Notes under the pieces: generated by a model
Databases searched by the model: none
What the model was told of the DNA's origin: nothing
The model's input: only the letters and a program-made list of their open reading frames with translations
In this document: piece by piece, positions 26,964 through 52,121 of the stretch
Layout of the letters: the number at the start of each line of letters is the position of its first letter
Numbering within the stretch: the first letter of the stretch is position 1
Position numbers and translations under genes: made by a program
Source of the DNA: Amoebidium appalachense
Lineage: Eukaryota > Ichthyosporea
DNA length: 64,000 nucleotides
Reading direction: 5' to 3'
NCBI GenBank assembly: GCA_963693365.1
Contig: CAVNZM010000007.1
Location: 10,850,001-10,914,000 of the forward strand

Positions 26964-27582
26964 ACCAAGGCCAACACTCCTTCCCGTCAGGCGACGAGAC
27001 GGAGGAAGCGACACATCCACTGTACAGATAGAGAGGGCCAGCGGCCTACATATGTATTTAGAGCATGAAAAGGCTGGGAGTGGACGTCAGGCGACTCCCC
27101 TCCAGCAGAGAGACATACAGTTGACAGTAAACCCGGCTTGTAGCCGGCAGCACAGACAGCAACTTTGATGTTTCACGTGTGAGCGCAGGTGATGCTTCGT
27201 TGACGACACTAAAGTTGCTCGAGTCCTGCAGGGATCTCCAGTAGGACAACTCTTGACCAGGGCCTGTGTATCCAGGTGTGTTTTCAACTGTTGTTATTGT
27301 TACATAGTTATATATACATGCAGGCCTGTTAGAGGCGCAGAAGTGCAAACACTGAGTTTCTGTTGAGATTAAGGGTACATCTGTTCTGTGCTATGTAACA
27401 TGTAGAGATGCCTTGTGTTCATAAACCCTGCCAAAGAGGCAACAATGTGCATACGCATTAAGTTACGTTGTTCCCACTCCTCTCGAAACCCATGCTTGCT
27501 CGAAAGACCTGCTTTGGCGGTGAACTTGGCAACCACCACCAGTGTGCATGGGCGACTTGCCCGCCCGCCCCTCCCCCCGTCT

Positions 27583-27624
<42 letters not shown>

Positions 27625-27859
27625 TGGCCGCCCCCTGAAGGATGGGCTCCACTTTGTTATGCATAGTCTTTGTATGTGCTATGCTTGCAAAGGTGTTGTC
27701 CGTCATGAATTGTGTACTTTGCACACTATCATGCATGGTCAAACCCCCCCCCCCCCCCCTCCATCTCTCTCTCTCTTCCCCTCAATCTCTCTACCTCCCT
27801 GTTTTCTGCTCCGGTATCACCGATTTCTGTTCCAAATGCAGACTGCATTTTGCATCTGC

Positions 27860-27898
<39 letters not shown>

Positions 27899-28708
27899 TT
27901 CCCCGCCCCACCCTCCCCCCCACTCACAACCCAACCCCGGATTACTTATGATGCAAACCCTGATGTTGGGTATTGATGAGGCTCTGCTTGAGGTGCATTC
28001 TCCTATTGTGCATACTTTATGTTTAACATTAAAAGTGAAAACATCTACGACTACGGTATGCTTTGTTGTTATCGGTTATGTTTCGTCCCCTCACCCCTCC
28101 ACACACCAAACACCCAGTGTCATCCACACCGGTATCCAACACACACTCCACTTTTTGTCTAGGCCTCGGATCCTAATAAACTACTCCTTTTTCTGGGCAA
28201 AACCCAAGTCCCCCGTTTTTGGCCCATTCTGAAGGCCTTACAAAGACTGCAATTGCCAGATCCGCCTGCACGTGTTGGGAACATCACAAGAACCCCGCGT
28301 GAGCTGCCCCCACTCTCCCGTCCCCCCCCCCCCCCCCCCCCAAACACACACACGCTGCCACACCTTCCCCTTTTCTCAAATTGAAACCCCTGCCTTCACC
28401 TTTCGGTCGACCCTCTATGGTATTTGGAGGTTTTGGGTTGAACTTGCGAAGTTCCCAACCTCCAGTCGATCCCCGTGACCCAGTCCGCAAATTACTCGGG
28501 TAGGTTTTTTATCATGTCGGGAGTGTCCGGCTCCGTGCACGTGCACCGTTTTAGTTTTTCCTCATCATAAAGCTCTTTACCCACATGCCTCTGCTACCCT
28601 TCCCTTTGTCGCCCTTCGAGGCCACTATGATCAATCCGATGGCCTGACCGTCCCACCGCCAACACCCTCACTGTGCGCATGCAGTGCCTTGCAAAGCTCA
28701 GTTTTGGC
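26964..28708. other. Intergenic with repeat fragments
   Basis: Unique sequence to about 27550, then C-rich tracts at about 27581-27624, 27745-27759 and 27862-27898, repeat copy G, and a further faint family match at about 27975-28020 (GAGGCTCTGCTTGAGGTGCA, TGTGCATACTTTATG). No gene recognised. Confidence 0.55.
27634..27759 (+). repeat. Poly-C-tailed dispersed repeat, copy G (fragment)
   Basis: GGATGGGCTCCACTTTGTTA, TGCATAGTCTTTGTATGTGC, AAGGTGTTGTCCGTCATG and ACTTTGCACACTATC, then a C15 tail at about 27745. Confidence 0.78.
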
Positions 28709-28741
28709 CCACGGCCATCTAGAGTCTCTAGATGGCCGTGG
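28709..28741. repeat. Perfect 33-nt palindrome (16-nt arms, 1-nt centre)
   Basis: Left arm CCACGGCCATCTAGAG (28709-28724), centre T, right arm CTCTAGATGGCCGTGG (28726-28741). The direct repeat GTTTTGGCC flanks it (28701-28709 and 28740-28748). It would form a stable cruciform or RNA hairpin. Confidence 0.95.
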
Positions 28742-29204
28742 TTTTGGCCCCAAGTTTCAGTCTGTTCCCGCGCAAATGGTTGCTCGGCCAATCAACATTT
28801 GCGGCTTCTGATATACACCAGTTCGCAACCAAACTCCAAAAGTCTTAGGATAACCATAAAAGGTTCGTTGGTATGATCTGATTGGTTGTGTTTTCCGGTT
28901 TACGGTTTACGGTTGAGATTGGGCCGGAACACTAATGTACAGCCAATAAAAGACAGTTTAAGCCTGATTTCACCTAGAGAACAGGTTTTTGCCAACAAGC
29001 AAAAATTGTTGGAAATAAAAAAACGCGCAATATTGATATACGGAGTCGCAATGGTCCGACGCGTCCTTCATCGACGAAAACGGCCGTCCCTTGGGCTGAT
29101 CGTCTAAGACAAAATCAGCGTTGTTGATTGTTTTGACCAGGAAATAAGCGCCGGACACCCCATGTTGCTTATATAAAGAATATAGCGTGCTATCCCTTTA
29201 GCAA
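28742..29204. other. Intergenic flank of the retrotransposon
   Basis: AT-rich, with CCAAT-type motifs (GATTGGTTGTG near 28879). A short plus-strand frame at 28886-29107 shows no recognisable domain. I could not see a LINE 5' UTR or a target-site duplication. Confidence 0.5.
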
Positions 29205-31916
29205 GGTATGTCCAAAGTCACACTTTGCGGTTCCCTCAAATATCCCATGCCCACAACACCGACTGGGGAGTGGCCTTTTGGCCATCAACCATGTCAAAAC
29301 TCTCTCTCCCTCCTAACCTCTCTAGGTCATCTGACCACTCTCCTATCCTTTTCCTACCTAAGATCTCCCTTGATCTGCTCCCCCCTCCTCCTCCCACCTT
29401 TCGCCTCCGTCTATCCCAGCTTAAGTCACAGTGGGGTAGAGTCGATGTATGTGTATGCTATGCTACGAAACACCCTATATATATGCGCCTATTAGAATCT
29501 GCACAAGCCAGGCCAGATTCACATCTCGTACTAGATACATGCACTAACTTTATTGTTGATGATTTGATAGATCTCGGTGATTATGCTGGCGGTGGTAGGA
29601 AGGAATATCCCGATGCTCTCTTGTTACCAAACACCACTCCCGCTAGACTAGGTGAACCCCTGTCTCAAAAGGAAAGCTTGCGCCGGCTTGCTAGTATGAA
29701 TCGATTTGGCCCCCCTGCTCGTATTATTGGTGATACCACTGGAGACCCCCTCATAGACTCTGATAAGTATTTCTCGGAACTGTTTAAAGATAGGACCCCC
29801 GCTCAGAAACCTATTGTGTGGCCTGTAGACCCATCTATCCCCATAGAATCGATCCTCCCCTTTTTCAGTCCCGATGCCATATGGTCTGTGATATCTAGTT
29901 ATAGCTCTAGTAAGTCTTGTGGACCTGATGGACTCCCTGCTGGGTTTCTTAAAATCCTTGTTCCCTCCTACCCACAAAAGGAAAGTGATCGTGCTATTAA
30001 ACCTGATCTTACTATCATGTTAAGCTCTCTCTTTTCTTGGTGTGTTAAATGTGGACATGTCCCGTCATCTTGGTTAGATACCTTAGTGATCCCCATAGTT
30101 AAGAAGGACTCTGAGGGCCCCATATCATCCTTTCGCCCCATTACACTAACCCAGGTTGTTCGTAGATTCTTTGAAGCTTGCTTACTTAGGTTATTTGCAC
30201 ATCACCCTAGGTTTCAATCTATTCTTCACATACACCCATGCCAATCCGCTTTTCGTAAAAACAATTCATGTTATGTTCAAATAATGGCACTGCACGATTC
30301 TATGCAAGTTGGTGCACAATATGTTGGCTTTATTGATTGGAAAACTGCTTACGATTCTGTCTCCCCTGGTCTCCTATGGGAAAAGCTTGCTGCACGGGGT
30401 GTACCACACTGCATTGGTGTTTTGTTAGAAGCACTCTTGTCTCAAACCTATGGTAGAGCTGTGGTTAATGGGCATCTTTCATATGGTTTTGCTCGTACTA
30501 GAGGTCTCTTGCAGGGTTCATTGCTTAGCCCCTTTTTGTTTAACCTATTTATAGATGATTTGGCTGTCAAGATTTACGCCGAAAACGATGACCCTATTAA
30601 TAACTTTCCGCCTGCACTTCTCTATGCTGATGATCTGTCCCTCCTTGCCCGTACCCCTAGACGCCTGCAAAGATTGTTCGATGTAGTGTCAGAGTGGTGC
30701 AAGGCAAACCTTATGATCCTTAACATAGACAAATGTGGTGTTCTTGTACCTGATATAGCTAACAATTTACACACATTTACATTATCATCTAAACCTGTAC
30801 CTATAGTTCCAGAATACAAATATCTTGGTGTTCCGGTTGATTCTGTTGGTGTTATGTTTCCCCATATGGTCGAAAAGAGGGTAGAGTTGGCTCGTAAGCG
30901 GTTAGCTTTCTTCTCGGCTAATATTTTTAAAGACACACCCCTCCATCCTTCTATTAGACTTACATTTATTCGCACTTTTGTCTTCCCGGCATGTGAATAT
31001 GGTTTACCCCTTCTCGCCGCTTGGATCAAGAAAGAGAGAACTAGAGCGCTTAAACCCCTGGCAAATTTCCTTGAAGCAGAAGTTGCCTCCTTTCTATCTA
31101 ACAACTGTTGTAAACCTGGGCCTGTAACGCTCTCGATATATGGTCTGGTCCCAATAGCTGCTAGAGTATCCTATCTCGCGCTGAAATTCAATAAGCACAT
31201 AAGCCGCTTAAAGAAGTATTTGCCCTCCCACCCTCTCTTCTCTATCCGACCTGTCCCCTCCTCACCTCTCCCCTCTTTCCTCCCCTCTCTCTCCCCTTCT
31301 CCCCTGGGCACAAATACAAATAAACCCCGCAATAGTGTGTGTGTGACTTTGGACTGCCACTTACTTGTTAAACATGTACACAATCACAAGATAATCACGC
31401 AATATAACAAATGGAAAAAGATACCACACGACACTAGACCCGATGAAAGCATACACCTTGAAAAACTAAGCCTTATGTCTCGTTTTATATATACTGACCG
31501 CCTCAACCATATTGCCAAATATGGCACTCGCAAGTGTATAACACCTAAACACATATTACCTTCCTGTAGAACTGGTCTTTCTCTAGCTGATGGTATTATT
31601 GATCAATTACCACGCTTTTACTGTACACGTGCTATACAGTGGAGATCTAATAAGTATAAGGTGGCATCATTTGCATGCCCAAACAACACACACACACACC
31701 AGTTTAACCGGTCATGTATCGCCAAATGTAGTTTGATAGACCACATAATACCGCAACACACACACGTCACATTCACAACAGACACCCAGAAAGATAGCCT
31801 ACCTGTAAATTACAACATCCTTGATTTTATACTAAACACGCGTAACTACGACCTGTTTATTAGATGTATTGATTGGCTTGAGAAACACATCACTACAAAA
31901 TTATAGCGCACGCGCA

Positions 31917-31981
<65 letters not shown>

Positions 31982-32013
31982 CCAGCTGATACCGAGTGTC
32001 CCGAGGGGAGCCC

Positions 32014-32058
<45 letters not shown>
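29205..32058 (+). mobile_element. 5'-truncated non-LTR (LINE-type) retrotransposon
   Basis: Contains the RT-coding frame 29225-31906, a short 3' region with a (CA)n tract (about 31917-31981) and a terminal A run (about 32018-32058). Only the last part of an APE-type endonuclease precedes RT, so the element is probably truncated at its left end, as target-primed reverse transcription often leaves. The right end abuts another dispersed repeat at 32059. Left boundary is approximate. Confidence 0.82.
29225..31906 (+). CDS. Retrotransposon reverse transcriptase (ORF2-like, partial)
   Basis: An uninterrupted frame of 893 codons ending at TAG 31904-31906. Residues about 34-45 carry RSSDHSPI, the final SDH motif of APE endonucleases; the rest of that domain is missing. 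RT motifs in order: SCGPDGLPAGF (about 233), SFRPITLTQ (about 300), SAFRKNN, FIDWKTAYDSV (about 369), GLLQGSLLSPFLFNLF (about 430), and the catalytic YADD in LLYADDLSLLA (about 466). A thumb and a diverged C-terminal region follow (to GLSLADGIIDQLPRF). The frame has no stops, so the copy may be young. Codon use is AT-rich, unlike the host genes. The ATG used is arbitrary because the true N-terminus is lost. It copies its own RNA into DNA at a nick. Confidence 0.88.
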   Translation: MRFPQISHAHNTDWGVAFWPSTMSKLSLPPNLSRSSDHSPILFLPKISLDLLPPPPPTFRLRLSQLKSQWGRVDVCVCYATKHPIYMRLLESAQARPDSHLVLDTCTNFIVDDLIDLGDYAGGGRKEYPDALLLPNTTPARLGEPLSQKESLRRLASMNRFGPPARIIGDTTGDPLIDSDKYFSELFKDRTPAQKPIVWPVDPSIPIESILPFFSPDAIWSVISSYSSSKSCGPDGLPAGFLKILVPSYPQKESDRAIKPDLTIMLSSLFSWCVKCGHVPSSWLDTLVIPIVKKDSEGPISSFRPITLTQVVRRFFEACLLRLFAHHPRFQSILHIHPCQSAFRKNNSCYVQIMALHDSMQVGAQYVGFIDWKTAYDSVSPGLLWEKLAARGVPHCIGVLLEALLSQTYGRAVVNGHLSYGFARTRGLLQGSLLSPFLFNLFIDDLAVKIYAENDDPINNFPPALLYADDLSLLARTPRRLQRLFDVVSEWCKANLMILNIDKCGVLVPDIANNLHTFTLSSKPVPIVPEYKYLGVPVDSVGVMFPHMVEKRVELARKRLAFFSANIFKDTPLHPSIRLTFIRTFVFPACEYGLPLLAAWIKKERTRALKPLANFLEAEVASFLSNNCCKPGPVTLSIYGLVPIAARVSYLALKFNKHISRLKKYLPSHPLFSIRPVPSSPLPSFLPSLSPSPLGTNTNKPRNSVCVTLDCHLLVKHVHNHKIITQYNKWKKIPHDTRPDESIHLEKLSLMSRFIYTDRLNHIAKYGTRKCITPKHILPSCRTGLSLADGIIDQLPRFYCTRAIQWRSNKYKVASFACPNNTHTHQFNRSCIAKCSLIDHIIPQHTHVTFTTDTQKDSLPVNYNILDFILNTRNYDLFIRCIDWLEKHITTKL

Positions 32059-32059
<1 letters not shown>

Positions 32060-32235
32060 GGGGAACCCCAACTAATTGATTTCTCCTTGTAGTCTTTATG
32101 GTGTCTCGTAGAGAAAGTAAACCCTGATATATAGTCACCACCCGACATCTATGTACGTGATCATGATATACCGCTGAGGGGATATTCCGAGCAAAACCCC
32201 CCCCCATACCTGAGACTGGTTCTCTTTGCCTCGAG
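32059..32235 (-). repeat. Dispersed repeat family 2, copy 1
   Basis: On the minus strand it starts CTCGAGGCAAAGAGAACCAG, passes TCTCAGGTATGGGGGG, ACATAGATGTCGGG and AATTAGTTGGGGTTCCCC, and ends at a T run (the A run at 32018-32058 on plus). The same order is found at 47311-47487. It meets the retrotransposon's A tail exactly, so one may have inserted into the other. Confidence 0.8.
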
Positions 32236-34033
32236 TAAACAGCGTAAACCCCTAAAGAATATGTGTCGCTTCGTTTGCCAAGTTATTAATTAGGCGGCCA
32301 AAGCCTCTTTTCTATTCATATTTTGGACTTTAAAGTCCTTATGTAGTTTTTGGGCGATAGCCATTGAGACACGTAAAATTTGCCGCGGCTCATTTTGAAG
32401 CGAGGCAAACAGATTCGAACCACTGCTTAGTGATTGCGACTCGTGTATACAGACGATCGCAAACATCATGCAAACATCATCACAAACACTGCCTGAGTCT
32501 AGGACTGTGTGAACGGAGTGTGCTACTGAGCAAATATTAGCATACAAAGCAGTGACCCAGAGTATAAACGTAACCCATCCACATACAAAAACTGTTGGCT
32601 ACAAAGGTTGCACTGGCACCCACCCAGCCAGCTATTATCTTGCGCTGTTGCTGTGTAGGTGTTTCCTTGCTGGTTGGCACCTCGAGTAGCGCCACGACCC
32701 TGTGAGCATAGCTTGCGCAACTTGCAGTGGTGGCTTTGGTAAGCACGGCATATGGACTGCGTAACATTCATGTACACCGTACTAGCGAGTATAGTATAGC
32801 AGGTGGGTGGATAACTGTGGCTTGCCGTACCATGATGCATACGAACCTTCATCACATGACTTTCTTCAGTTCACTCCTATTTGCCCCTGCTGGCACGTAC
32901 TCTTTTGTTGTGCCTTCCTCCCTCACCCACCATACCTCCCACCTTGCGTTTCCAGGTTCATATAGTACTGGGTAGTGAAGTGCTCAGTCTTAGGTTAGTT
33001 TTCTGTTTAAGCACGTTGCAGGATCGGCCCGCTTCCCGCCCTTGTTCTCCCACCGAGGTTTTGTACCAAACCGCCGACAACTAACTACCACTTGAAAAAC
33101 ACAATAGTACCTCTCTCTCCCCACTTCCCCCCTTAGTGCAACTGACATGCAGAGTGGCTTGATACGCCATATGCACACACGCGCCCGAGCTCACACACAC
33201 ACGAATACCGTGGCACAAACAGACACACAGGTGCAGGCATAGAGCTACACGGCGCCCTTCCACCCTCGCACTCATACACACACAGCCAAGCACCAATCCA
33301 CACATTTACATGTACACGCAGCTACACGGCCATGGACATACATCAATACGCAAGGACACATCACCCACACACAAAAAACACACCCTCACAGGCACAGGGA
33401 GCACACTGTGTGTACACAAGTACGTGGGACCTGCACCACACTCACCTTCACCCACACCCACGCACTCACCGCTCTCCTCCGCCCCATACACACCCCCACA
33501 CGTCCACACACCTGTACCAGCACACACACACCAACACGCTCACACACACACAAGCACACTGCTAATGCACACACACAGGCAGGCACACACATGCACACCC
33601 AAGCACACCAACACCCGTACCCGCACCCACACCCACGACGTCCGCATGCCCGCACATACCCGCTGGCCCCCTCACCACTCGCGTAACCACACACAAATGC
33701 AGTGTTCATACACATGCACAGACACGTGCAAGCAAAATTTTGCACATTCGTACACATGATATACGCACACAGGTACATGCACCACTGTGACACGCACACC
33801 CACACGCACAAGCATGCCTACACCTTCACACATACACCCCCCCCCTCCTCCCCTCTCCCCTCCCCCCTTCTCTCTGCATGTGAATCTCTCTCACAGACAC
33901 ACACACGCACACACACATGCCCCCCCCCCCCCCCCCCCCCACCCACCCACCCACCCAGCCCCCCCCCCCCCCCCCCCCCCCCCGCCCTCCTCCCCCCCCC
34001 CCCCCCCCCCCCCCCACACACACACACAGGACC
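32236..34033. other. Intergenic, no gene recognised
   Basis: AT-rich unique sequence to about 33100, then CA-rich imperfect repeats (33170-33830) and C-rich tracts (33840-34017). Some open frames occur on both strands, mostly His/Thr low complexity. The (CA)n at about 34017-34027 ends in the CAG acceptor preceding the zinc-finger gene's ATG, so a 5' leader exon probably lies upstream. Confidence 0.55.
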
Positions 34034-37605
<3,572 letters not shown>

Positions 37606-37657
37606 TGTATGTGTCCCCCCCCCCTCCCCCTCCCTCCCACCCCATCCTCCCCCCCTC

Positions 37658-37777
37658 CCTTCCCGGTCTCGCAATATGTTGTTAAGCCACTCATAGGTAT
37701 GCCTTGTTTCTGTGTTGCCATGCTGTGCCTTATATCGTTGAATGGCACCAACGACATCAATTATTTGTTTTAGCCGA

Positions 37778-37790
<13 letters not shown>
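37658..37790 (-). other. Orphan open segment, doubtful coding
   Basis: On the minus strand a non-repetitive open stretch encodes about 40 residues (LKQIIDVVGAIQRYKAQHGN then TETRHTYEWLNNILRDRE). It looks protein-like, with charged helices and balanced codons, but has no ATG and no clear AG/GT borders, being bounded by C47-type tracts. It may be a remnant of a mobile element or an exon of an unseen minus-strand gene. Confidence 0.25.
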
Positions 37791-37828
<38 letters not shown>

Positions 37829-39800
37829 TCTTTTTTACTCCCTTGCCTTGCCTCCCAGCCATGCACACAGTGCAGTGAAACACATAACCACAAACACATC
37901 CAGGCATACTCGCTCACCCACCTTTTCTTCAACCCCTCACGCTACACACACACACCCACTACTACACCCAAGCGCTCACATACACACACCCATACCACAC
38001 AAGCAAGACCCAAACTCGAACAGCTAATCAGTGTTCAACAGATCCCCCCACTTTGAAATTCCGCTGTAGCTGGTTGGCATAGGATCGCGGTGCGCTTAGC
38101 GATTAGCTACAGATCAATAAAAACAGAATGCCGATACGTAAACAGCCAATCCAACATATCTTGTTGAGCAACGTAATTCCGGGGGTAACCATTGGGTCGC
38201 AGTCTGTCGCAGTTTTATCGTCATCTGTCGCAGAATCTTGCTGACGTCATCGGTCCCATGCGGGGAACGATCAGGATCGCTCTCGAGGAGAAAGTTCCAA
38301 GTCTTTTGGCCCTCCCTTAGTGTAGACCTGTGCTGCACGTGACTTTTATTGTGCTGCGCACCTCTAAACTTAAGTTTACCAATAGTTACGTTGTTTTGTA
38401 AAGTTTTATAAATGTTCCTCCAATTGTTAAAATGTTCTAGCGTTTTAAAGGTTTCTGGCTAATTGCCGTCTTTTTGGGCCAGTCACAGAGCCGCATATCG
38501 GACCAAATGTGGATCTATGCGCCTTTTTAGTCTGGGTTTGATCTTTCGAATTTGCGATTGGCTGTTCGACCTTGGGGTTTGCTCACCACACATCCACACA
38601 CCCACACCGCACCTACACCACACCACACCTACAGGACCCGTGCCTGGTGTCTGGATGGAGTTGGTGTGGAGACACAGGCACTTTTGAATCCGTTTCTTGA
38701 ATGATCTGTTGTGACGCGCGAGCATGCTCCGACTTCATGTTGGTGGCAGAGAATTTATGTGAGGTTTGTATTACTTTCTTGTTCTTAACCGCTGCACATT
38801 ATTATATTGAGACCGCTAATAGTGCCTTAGAATACACCTGAAAGTGGCAAACTAAATAACAAATGACGAGTGTTATGATTAATAATTGCTGGGCAGGCAT
38901 GGAAATATACAATCTAGATTTGTTGGTCTCTGGATGGGGATCATCGTGGCGGTCTCTCGTGTGTGCTACCTAGCACTCGTCTATTCTTGGATTGATGTTT
39001 TGTTTTTCATGGTTTTTTGGTAGGATTTTGTGGGTCGAAAGGAGAGAGAGAGAGAGAGAGTGTGTGTGTGTGTCTGTGTGTCTGTGTGTCTGTGTGTGTT
39101 TGTGGGGATGTGGGGATTCGAGTATTGCCAAACTATCGACATGCATACACACAAGGGCTGTGTGTTCTTAGAAATAAAGAATCAAGTACAACACGAAGTA
39201 ATCAAATGTCATGTACGTGATCTGGCCGGTCGTGCCTTGTTCGCGGTACCTGTTTTTGTGTTTTTTTTTTTTTTTAATTTATAGAGGTAGGCACCCAGGG
39301 TTGCCATGCACAACCTCGAAAAAAGCTAGCCCCTTCCCTTTCTCCCCCTCCTCGGTTGTTCATTTCGAAAGGTAAGGAGGGGGTTAGGTGTTGTGGGAGT
39401 GGGGAGGCCAGGAGGATTGTGGGGGGGGGGGGGAGGGGGGGGGGGGGGGGCAGGGGGGAGAGAGAGAGGAAGGGCGGGGAGGAAGGAGGCTGGAGAGGGG
39501 GGGGGGGGAGAGGGGGGGAGGAAGGGGGGGGGGGGGGGGGGGGAAGGCGGAGGCCCTTAGATATCCAGGATGGCCCGTGCCCATGGCTGAAAGGCGAATC
39601 CGGCAAGCAATACCACCATGCATGGCCATGAACATGGTCCTCGTGCCATGTTCCGCACATTTTAATATTGCTGATTAGCGCTGTAGCACTGCATGCACAT
39701 GGCACTCACAGGTTCCCCACGCTTGCAACTGCACATGTGAGGTGGCACATGCACGTAACTGACCTCAGCAAAGTTTGCACGCTCCAACGGCACGTGCAAG
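37774..39800. other. Intergenic, no gene recognised
   Basis: C-rich tract at about 37779-37826, CA-rich sequence to 38010, AT-rich unique DNA at 38040-39260 with a GATTGGCTG motif near 38560, a short (GA)n/(GT)n at 39042-39100, and poly-G blocks at 39420-39545. Open frames are short and without motifs. Confidence 0.55.
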
Positions 39801-39802
39801 GT

Positions 39803-39840
39803 TCCTATTGGCCGGACCTCCAAACGGTCCTATTGGCTGC
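39803..39840. promoter_or_regulatory. Paired CCAAT boxes upstream of the TPC gene
   Basis: CCTATTGGCC (about 39804) and CCTATTGGCT (about 39829) are two inverted CCAAT boxes 25 bp apart, about 450 bp before the TPC start codon. Spacing and repetition suggest NF-Y-type promoter sites; function is inferred. Confidence 0.45.
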
Positions 39841-40288
39841 GCACGCACCGTCTGCTTTTTTTTCGTTTCCGGGGGAATCCGGCCCCGTGGCCAGGATCAG
39901 ACAGTGTGCTGTTCATGAAGCGCTGTTGTGCCTGGCCCTGGAGCTATCGGGCAAGTAGCAACACTGTAGCATAGCCTAGTAACAGGCTGCTGTGTAGGTG
40001 TCCGAAAGAGGACACGCGTAGAAAGGGAGTGAATGCAGGGTTGCAAGGAGCACACATATATAGGCACGGAGGGATCCGGACATGGACGCTGGCCCCACCC
40101 ACACTACGCAAGCAGGCACACACGAACACACATAACTACATGGCCGCCACCTCACCAATATTTCCGAAGATACGTGCACCTACGTGCGACCTCTGCACGC
40201 ACAAACACGCACGAAAAGCTTAGCGCGGCAAAACATAGATCAAGCACCAACATATGCACGCACACGGCAGCCGCCGCCCAGCAGACCC

Positions 40289-47808
<7,520 letters not shown>

Positions 47809-48849
47809 TGGTAGTATTGGCATTGGTAGGGGATGGGTGATGGGCCCATGCGCATACTTGCTTGGCCCAGCACATGCACACCCATATGGGGCATGATTCT
47901 TCCCTGTTGATGCCTACGGTGGTCACCCAGCATAAGCCATAGTGCACATAGATGTATCCCATCCACTGCAGGCCGCACGAATGATGCAAACACAGCTCTG
48001 TATACTGAATGAATGGCATGTTGCTTACTGTATTGTACGTTGGCTTTGTTATTGAAAAGTGTTCAAGTCTTATGTTGATATCTAATTAATATGCTGCGCC
48101 AGGCAGCAGTCCTTCGAATATATGCTGGCCCGTGGCCCACACCCCGTCACCTATACAAGGCCGGGCATACACACATGAACAGCAAGAAACATGACAACAT
48201 CCCCCCCCCCCCCCCCCCCCCCCCCCTCTCCCCCGCCCCGCCCGCCCCAGCATGTGCATTGCTGAAGTGTTAACACTGCGCCTGTCCAATCTCTACCCAA
48301 GGAAGCAACCACAAACACCCTCAACCATTCGTGCGCAATCACACCCATCCTATGCCGTCCAGCCACACCCCACCGCTGCATGTGCCCAATATTAGCCCCC
48401 ACTACCGGCAAACATGGCAGCATGCTCGGTGCTGCTTGGCCGGCCACTCTGCGGCAAACGTGGCAGCCACGTTGCTCATCATAGCCGGTGCTCAACCCAT
48501 CACCCGGTGGGCCGGCACCTGCTGTGGCCATGACGTCAGCTCTAGCAACCACCCATACGTGTGTGCATAGAATTATGCCCCTACCTACACCCTCCACACA
48601 CTCTATCCCCTTCAACAATGCCTGCTCAACCGATGACCTTGCTGTTTGTGCCAATTCATATATGCACTGCAAATCTTAGCTCACAGCGGCTCGTAATTCA
48701 CACCCAGTGCTGTCCTGCTCTCAGTATGTGTGCTTTGTGTGTGTGTGTGGTGTGCGATGCATCTGTGTGCACTTGTGGGTGGGTGGGTGGGTGGGTGCGG
48801 GTGTGTGTGTGTGCCTGTGCATGTGCCTGTGGTGCATGCATGCACTCAC
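47809..48849. other. Region between TPC and the coiled-coil gene, no exon fixed
   Basis: The TPC 3' flank and the downstream part of the minus-strand coiled-coil gene converge here. A C-rich tract lies at about 48201-48226. A minus-strand open frame at 48151-48672 is Ala/Gly/Cys-rich with no domain. Missing 3' exons of the coiled-coil gene may lie here. Confidence 0.45.

Positions 48850-52121
<3,272 letters not shown>

Noticed and set aside
38114-38338. A 74-codon minus-strand frame
   Set aside because: No recognisable motif, no splice context, and contains local duplications (CTGTCGCAG).
48151-48672. Ala/Gly/Cys-rich minus-strand frame
   Set aside because: Low complexity, no motif, and it crosses a poly-C tract; not supported as an exon of the coiled-coil gene.
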